From Pseudomonas nitroreducens (GTDB taxonomy: Bacteria > Pseudomonadota > Gammaproteobacteria > Pseudomonadales > Pseudomonadaceae), in NCBI RefSeq assembly GCF_014204515.1, contig NZ_JACHLI010000027.1, positions 1-64,000 on the forward strand: a DNA stretch of 64,000 nt, in the 5' to 3' direction. The position numbers and the translations under genes are program-made. Shown here piece after piece: positions 60,090 through 64,000 of the stretch; position 1 is the stretch's first letter, and every line of letters begins with the position of its first letter. The notes beneath the pieces were generated by a model, which ran no database searches, was not told where the DNA came from, and saw only the letters and a program-made list of their open reading frames with translations.

Positions 60090-61142
60090 CTAGCGGCTGA
60101 CAGCCAGTCCTTCGACACGGGAGGAACTGAAGCGCGCGTACAGGTCTTCCAGCGAGGAACGCAGGTGCTCTCGGGAATGCAGAGCCTGAATGTTGAGGCT
60201 GTTTCGCAGCAGATTGGCTCTGGTTTCGGGGGCGGCATCCGCAAAGGCGGTGACCTGACGGCAGGCTTCATCGAGATTCCTGGCGGTCGTCAGATGCTCC
60301 GCCTCGAAGGGGCCGATGCTGCGCAGGGCGATGGGCAGCTCCAGCTTGGCCGCTTCCAGCACGGAGATCGGAAAGCCATCCCACGCCGCGCTGTGGAAAT
60401 ACAGGTCCAGCCCTTTCATGTGGGCGACCACCTCGCTGCGCGGGCGCCAGCCGGTCACTTCGATGCCGGCCTGCTCCAGGTCAGCCATGGCGCGCGGGTC
60501 GCCGCCGCCGATCCATTTGAAGTGCGCCACGTCCTGGCAGGCTGAGGCCAGAGCGCGGAAGTAGTCGTGGCCCTTCTGCCGGCTGATGCGGCCGACCATG
60601 CCCACCACCGGTTTGTCGGTCAGGCTGCGGATGCTGGGAACCACCGGCAATTCGTCGCAGACATTGACCAGGCCCCAGGCTTGTTCAGGTCTTACCAGCT
60701 CGCCAGCGATGCGTTGCTCGTCCTTGCCGCAGCCGGCGATCACTGCGGTGCGCTTCGCCAGGGCATTCTCGATCAGTCGATAGGCTTTGAGCATGAGCGG
60801 ATGGTCGCCGCGCAGGAAGGCGAAACCGTGCGGTGTGTAGATCACCTTGTGCGCCGGGATGAACGGCAGTGCGCGGATCAGGGCGCCGGCGTAGGTGCTG
60901 TGCAGGTGGATGACGTCCGGTTGCACGCGGTCGATGTAGGGCTTCACCCGCGCCAGGCTGGAAAGGCGCCGTGGCACCAGTTCCCTGTGCTTGAACAGGC
61001 CCTGGCCTTCCTCCCCGGTGGTATCGCCTTTGCGCACCGAGGCCAGCAGGTAGTGTTCGTGCTGCTGGGAGTTGAGGATGTAGGAGTTGATGGCCGAGGT
61101 GACGCCGCCGCCGAAGGATTCGGTGATGTGCAGGATTTTCAT
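60090..61142 (-). CDS. family 4 glycosyltransferase
   Basis: 350 residues, GT-B fold. ITESFGGGVTSAINSYI at the start, HLHSTYAGALIRALPFI and YTPHGFAFLRGDHP in the acceptor half; VVGMVGRISRQKGHDYFRAL, WIGGGDPRAM and DGFPISVLEAAKLELPIAL (EX7E-type motif) in the donor half. GC-rich, outside the AT-rich cassette, so it may add a conserved sugar or belong to an older locus. Separated from wzb by 291 bases. Confidence 0.87.
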   Translation of the reverse strand: MKILHITESFGGGVTSAINSYILNSQQHEHYLLASVRKGDTTGEEGQGLFKHRELVPRRLSSLARVKPYIDRVQPDVIHLHSTYAGALIRALPFIPAHKVIYTPHGFAFLRGDHPLMLKAYRLIENALAKRTAVIAGCGKDEQRIAGELVRPEQAWGLVNVCDELPVVPSIRSLTDKPVVGMVGRISRQKGHDYFRALASACQDVAHFKWIGGGDPRAMADLEQAGIEVTGWRPRSEVVAHMKGLDLYFHSAAWDGFPISVLEAAKLELPIALRSIGPFEAEHLTTARNLDEACRQVTAFADAAPETRANLLRNSLNIQALHSREHLRSSLEDLYARFSSSRVEGLAVSR

Positions 61143-61291
61143 AAAGCGATGCAGGCCCCTGGAAAATTACACGCAGTAACTAGGCGACCAAACAGCTGAA
61201 TATGGTCTTGCTGGGCTAGAGCGTAGTCCTTTTCATCATCGCTTTGTAAGGTTTTCTGACGCTTTTTTCGGAGTGAAAATATTGCGTCAAA

Positions 61292-61738
61292 TTATCGGCG
61301 ATTTCCCAGTCTCTCGCCCCAGGGAGTGACGGCGGACTCGATCAGTGCATAGGCGCGCTCGAAGGCTTCCGGGCCCTGGCGGTAGGGGTCGGGGATTTCC
61401 TGGTCGGCCTGCCACTTGCCGAGCAGGAAGGTCTTGCCCCGCGCCTCGGGGGCGAGGCGGATGACGCTCTGGACCTGAACGTGCTCCATCACCAGCACCA
61501 GGTTGGCTTCGTGGACCAGTTCAGGAGTGAGTTGCCGGGCCCGATGGGGTTGGGGATGCTGCTCGTGGCGGCGCAGGATGGCCAGCGCGGTGCTCTCGAT
61601 CGGATGGCCGACCAGCGCCCCCAGGCCGGCCGAACCGACGGCAATGTCGGTGCCCCGCAAGGACTCGCGCAGTAGATGTTCGGCAATGGGACTGCGGCAG
61701 ATGTTGCCGACGCAGACGATCAGAATCCGGTTGAACAC
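61292..61738 (-). CDS. second low-molecular-weight protein tyrosine phosphatase (Wzb-type)
   Basis: 148 residues, same length as the copy at 59352-59798 and similar throughout (FNRILIVCVGNICRSPIAEH, GKTFLLGKWQ, IPDPYRQGPEAFERAYALIE). Catalytic Cys, Arg and Asp are all present, so it should be active. No kinase gene stands beside it; it may act on the same Wzc or be left from an earlier duplication. Confidence 0.9.
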   Translation of the reverse strand: MFNRILIVCVGNICRSPIAEHLLRESLRGTDIAVGSAGLGALVGHPIESTALAILRRHEQHPQPHRARQLTPELVHEANLVLVMEHVQVQSVIRLAPEARGKTFLLGKWQADQEIPDPYRQGPEAFERAYALIESAVTPWGERLGNRR

Positions 61739-61833
61739 AAGGAGCGTCCCTGGCCGCGACCGTAGATCGTCAGAAATCTATCGGTCGCGGCGCAGGGGCG
61801 TCAAGCTGCCGGCGTGAGTGCTGGCTGGCTGGC

Positions 61834-64000
61834 TCAGCTCGGGCTGGCCGGCGGTGCTTCTTCGGCGGTGCTTTCTTCCTGGGCAGGCCGCTCCAGCGCC
61901 ACCTGGCGGATGGACAGCCGGATCTCCGCCGGCAGCACACGCTTGGCGGCGCCTTCGGCCAGTTCGCCGAGCAGTTCGTGGTAGCTCAGCTTGCCGTTCT
62001 CATCTTTGCGCAGCACGCCTTCGTCGAGCAGGGTCTGGATGAAATGGCGGAACAGGCTCTTGTCGAAGAACTCCGGGGCGTTGAGACCGTGGAGCACCGA
62101 TACGCGCTGGGCCATCACGGTGCAGAGGTTTTCCAGTTCCTCGGCGCTGAGCTGCTTCTGCCCAGCGTTGAGCACCAGCGAGATGGACATGTAGAAGCGC
62201 TGCAGGGTCTGGGCGATGGCGCGGGCCAGCAGGGTCAGCAGCACGTACTGGCGCGAGCTGGGCGGCGGGCGGATGAAAGTGTCGTTTTCCTGCTTGAGCA
62301 GTTCGCTGGCGACCATGGCCTGCAGCCACTGGTCGACCACCGCGTCCAGCTCGTCCAGGCTCCAGCGGATGAACAGTTCGGCCTGTAGGTAGGGGTAGAG
62401 CGCGCGGGTATAGCGCAGCAGCTGCTCGCGGCTGATCCTCCCGCTGTTCTGGAAGAAGCTGGCGATCAGCGCCGGCAGGGCGAATATGTGCAGCACGTTG
62501 TTGCGGTAGTAGGTCATCAGTACCGCGTTCTGCTCGTCGAGGTAGCAGATACGGCCGAGGGCGTCCTTCTGCTCGCTGAGCAGGTTCATGCTCTTCACGT
62601 ACTCGATCAGTTGCTGGCCGTCGCCCTCGGGCAGCGTGGCGCTGGGGGAGTAGGGGACCTTGCGCAACAGGTCGAGGTAAAGGTCGATCACCCGTGCCAG
62701 GGCGGTTTCGTCCAGGGCCAGGCGGGTAGTGGAAAGCAGCGCCAGCGCCACCAGGTTCACCGGGTTGATCGCCGCGGCGTCGTTGAGGTGGCGGGCAACG
62801 TCGCGGGCCAGGTGGTTGGTGGTTTCCGACAGCCAGGCCGGGCGGTATTCCGGGCCCAGCTCCTGCTGGCGCCAGTCCGGCTGCTGCTGGTCGAGGAATT
62901 TATCCAGGTGGATCGGCTCGCCGAAGTTCACCCAGACCTGGCCGAAGCGCTGCCGCAGCGCGCCGACCACCTTGAAGATGTCGAAGATCGATTCCTTCTT
63001 CTTCTCTGCGCCACGCAGTTCGCCCAGGTAGGTGCGGCCTTCGAGCACGCGCTCGTAGCCGATGTACACGGGGACGAAGACGATGGGCCGGCGCGAGTCG
63101 CGCAGGAAGCTGCGCAGGGTGATCGCCAGCATGCCGGTACGCGGGTGCAGCATGCGCCCGGTGCGCGAGCGCCCGCCTTCGACGAAGTACTCGGTGGAGA
63201 AGCCGCGGCTGAACAGGGTGTGCAGGTATTCGTTGAACACCGCGGTGTACAGCTGGTTGCCCTTGAAGCTGCGGCGCATGAAGAAGGCGCCGCCACGGCG
63301 CAGGATCGAGCCCACCACCGGCATGTTGAGGTTGATGCCGGCGGCGATGTGCGGCGGGGTCAGGCCGTTGCGGAACAGCAGGTAGGACAGCAGCAGGTAG
63401 TCGATGTGGCTGCGATGGCAGGGCACGTAGACGATCTCGTGGCCCTGGGCGACTTCCTGCACGCGCTCGATGTGGTTGACCTTCACCCCCTCGTAGAGCT
63501 TGTTCCAGAACCAGGTCAGGGTCACTTCGAGGAAGCGGATCACCGGGTAGGAGACGTCGGCGGCGATCTCGTTGGCGTAACGCAGTGCCAAGGTCTCGGC
63601 CTTGTCCTGGGAAATCTTCTGAGTCTCGCATTCTTCCTGGATCGCCTGGCGCACCAGCGGCGCGCGTAGCAGGCCTTTGACCAGGGTGCGACGGTGCGAG
63701 AGGTCCGGGCCGATCACCGCGGTCTTCTGGTTGCGGAAGTGCACGCGCAGGATGCGCTGGACCATGCGCAGGGTGCGCTCATGGCCCTTGTTCTGCTCCA
63801 CCAGTTCACGCAGGTGGATCGGCGCGGAGAACTGAACGCGGGTCTTGCGCCCGAGAATCAGGATGCGCGCCAGCTTGCGCAGGCGTCCGGTGACCGCCCA
63901 GTTGTCGGCGAACAGCAGCTTCCAGGCGCTCTTCTCGCTGTCCGGCGACTGGCCCCAGAACACGCTGACCGGGACGATCTGCGCATCGTCGATGCCGTTC
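61834..64000 (-). CDS. plsB: glycerol-3-phosphate acyltransferase PlsB (5' end beyond window)
   Basis: At least 721 residues visible; the frame is still open at the right edge (NGIDDAQIVPVSVFWGQSPD precedes the first internal GTG), so the N-terminus is missing. Acyltransferase block I is VPCHRSHIDYLLL (HxxxxD), followed by GGAFFMRRSFKGN, FVEGGRSRTGRML and VPVYIGYERVLEG (blocks II-IV). It makes lysophosphatidic acid from sn-glycerol-3-phosphate and acyl-ACP/CoA at the inner membrane, the first step of phospholipid synthesis. In P. aeruginosa plsB is close to mexK; here the polysaccharide island lies between. Confidence 0.95.
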   Translation of the reverse strand, partial: NGIDDAQIVPVSVFWGQSPDSEKSAWKLLFADNWAVTGRLRKLARILILGRKTRVQFSAPIHLRELVEQNKGHERTLRMVQRILRVHFRNQKTAVIGPDLSHRRTLVKGLLRAPLVRQAIQEECETQKISQDKAETLALRYANEIAADVSYPVIRFLEVTLTWFWNKLYEGVKVNHIERVQEVAQGHEIVYVPCHRSHIDYLLLSYLLFRNGLTPPHIAAGINLNMPVVGSILRRGGAFFMRRSFKGNQLYTAVFNEYLHTLFSRGFSTEYFVEGGRSRTGRMLHPRTGMLAITLRSFLRDSRRPIVFVPVYIGYERVLEGRTYLGELRGAEKKKESIFDIFKVVGALRQRFGQVWVNFGEPIHLDKFLDQQQPDWRQQELGPEYRPAWLSETTNHLARDVARHLNDAAAINPVNLVALALLSTTRLALDETALARVIDLYLDLLRKVPYSPSATLPEGDGQQLIEYVKSMNLLSEQKDALGRICYLDEQNAVLMTYYRNNVLHIFALPALIASFFQNSGRISREQLLRYTRALYPYLQAELFIRWSLDELDAVVDQWLQAMVASELLKQENDTFIRPPPSSRQYVLLTLLARAIAQTLQRFYMSISLVLNAGQKQLSAEELENLCTVMAQRVSVLHGLNAPEFFDKSLFRHFIQTLLDEGVLRKDENGKLSYHELLGELAEGAAKRVLPAEIRLSIRQVALERPAQEESTAEEAPPASPS

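Overview
The window is a GC-rich Pseudomonas chromosome segment. The gene order wspABCDEFR - prfB - lysS - tetR - QEGLA protein - alpha/beta hydrolase - macrodomain - lptF - cadA/cadR - ppc - adk - tsaB - rsmJ - mexL/mexJK - plsB matches, as far as I remember it, the PA3708-to-PA3673 stretch of P. aeruginosa PAO1 read in order. This points to the P. aeruginosa / P. nitroreducens / P. citronellolis side of the genus. No tRNA, rRNA or CRISPR array was seen.

Layout. (1) 1-3.1 kb: the cut-off end of an IS110-type element, a small lipoprotein, a methyl-accepting chemotaxis protein (MCP) and a YqaA/DedA-like membrane protein. (2) 3.2-11.6 kb: a complete Wsp surface-sensing chemosensory operon. WspA is the receptor, WspB and WspD are couplers, WspC and WspF set adaptation, WspE is the kinase, and WspR makes c-di-GMP. 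(3) 11.7-14.5 kb: prfB with its programmed +1 frameshift, then lysS. (4) 14.5-24.5 kb: envelope lipoproteins, a QEGLA/DUF1704 putative metallopeptidase, a macrodomain protein, the LptF-like OmpA lipoprotein pair and a CadR/CadA metal-efflux pair. Several families of intergenic palindromes lie between them. (5) 24.5-34.4 kb: ppc, adk, tsaB, rsmJ, a PEP-mutase-like enzyme, an extensin-like protein and a cytochrome P450. (6) 34.4-40.6 kb: a mexL-mexJK-type RND efflux locus and two small envelope proteins.

(7) 40.7-61.7 kb: a roughly 21-kb exopolysaccharide island, almost entirely on the minus strand, lying between a YbaY-like lipoprotein gene and plsB, which are near neighbours in P. aeruginosa. 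In transcription order it holds wzb, wzc, an RfaH-type antiterminator, a perfect 12-base ops element, a glycerol-3-phosphate cytidylyltransferase, wzx, a CDP-glycerol glycerophosphotransferase, a wzy-like polymerase interrupted by an in-frame TAA, two glycosyltransferases, the initiating transferase wcaJ, wza, gfcB/gfcC/gfcD-like (yjbFGH) secretion genes and rmlBDAC. The inner cassette (about 50.4-57.1 kb) is strikingly AT-rich against its GC-rich flanks, so it looks like an acquired, swappable unit. I infer a Wzx/Wzy-type, rhamnose- and glycerophosphate-containing polysaccharide. Its synthesis would be switched on by an operon-borne RfaH reading the ops site just downstream of its own gene. 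This is the most interesting part of the window.

(8) 60.1-64 kb: another glycosyltransferase, a second Wzb-like phosphatase and plsB, which runs off the right edge.
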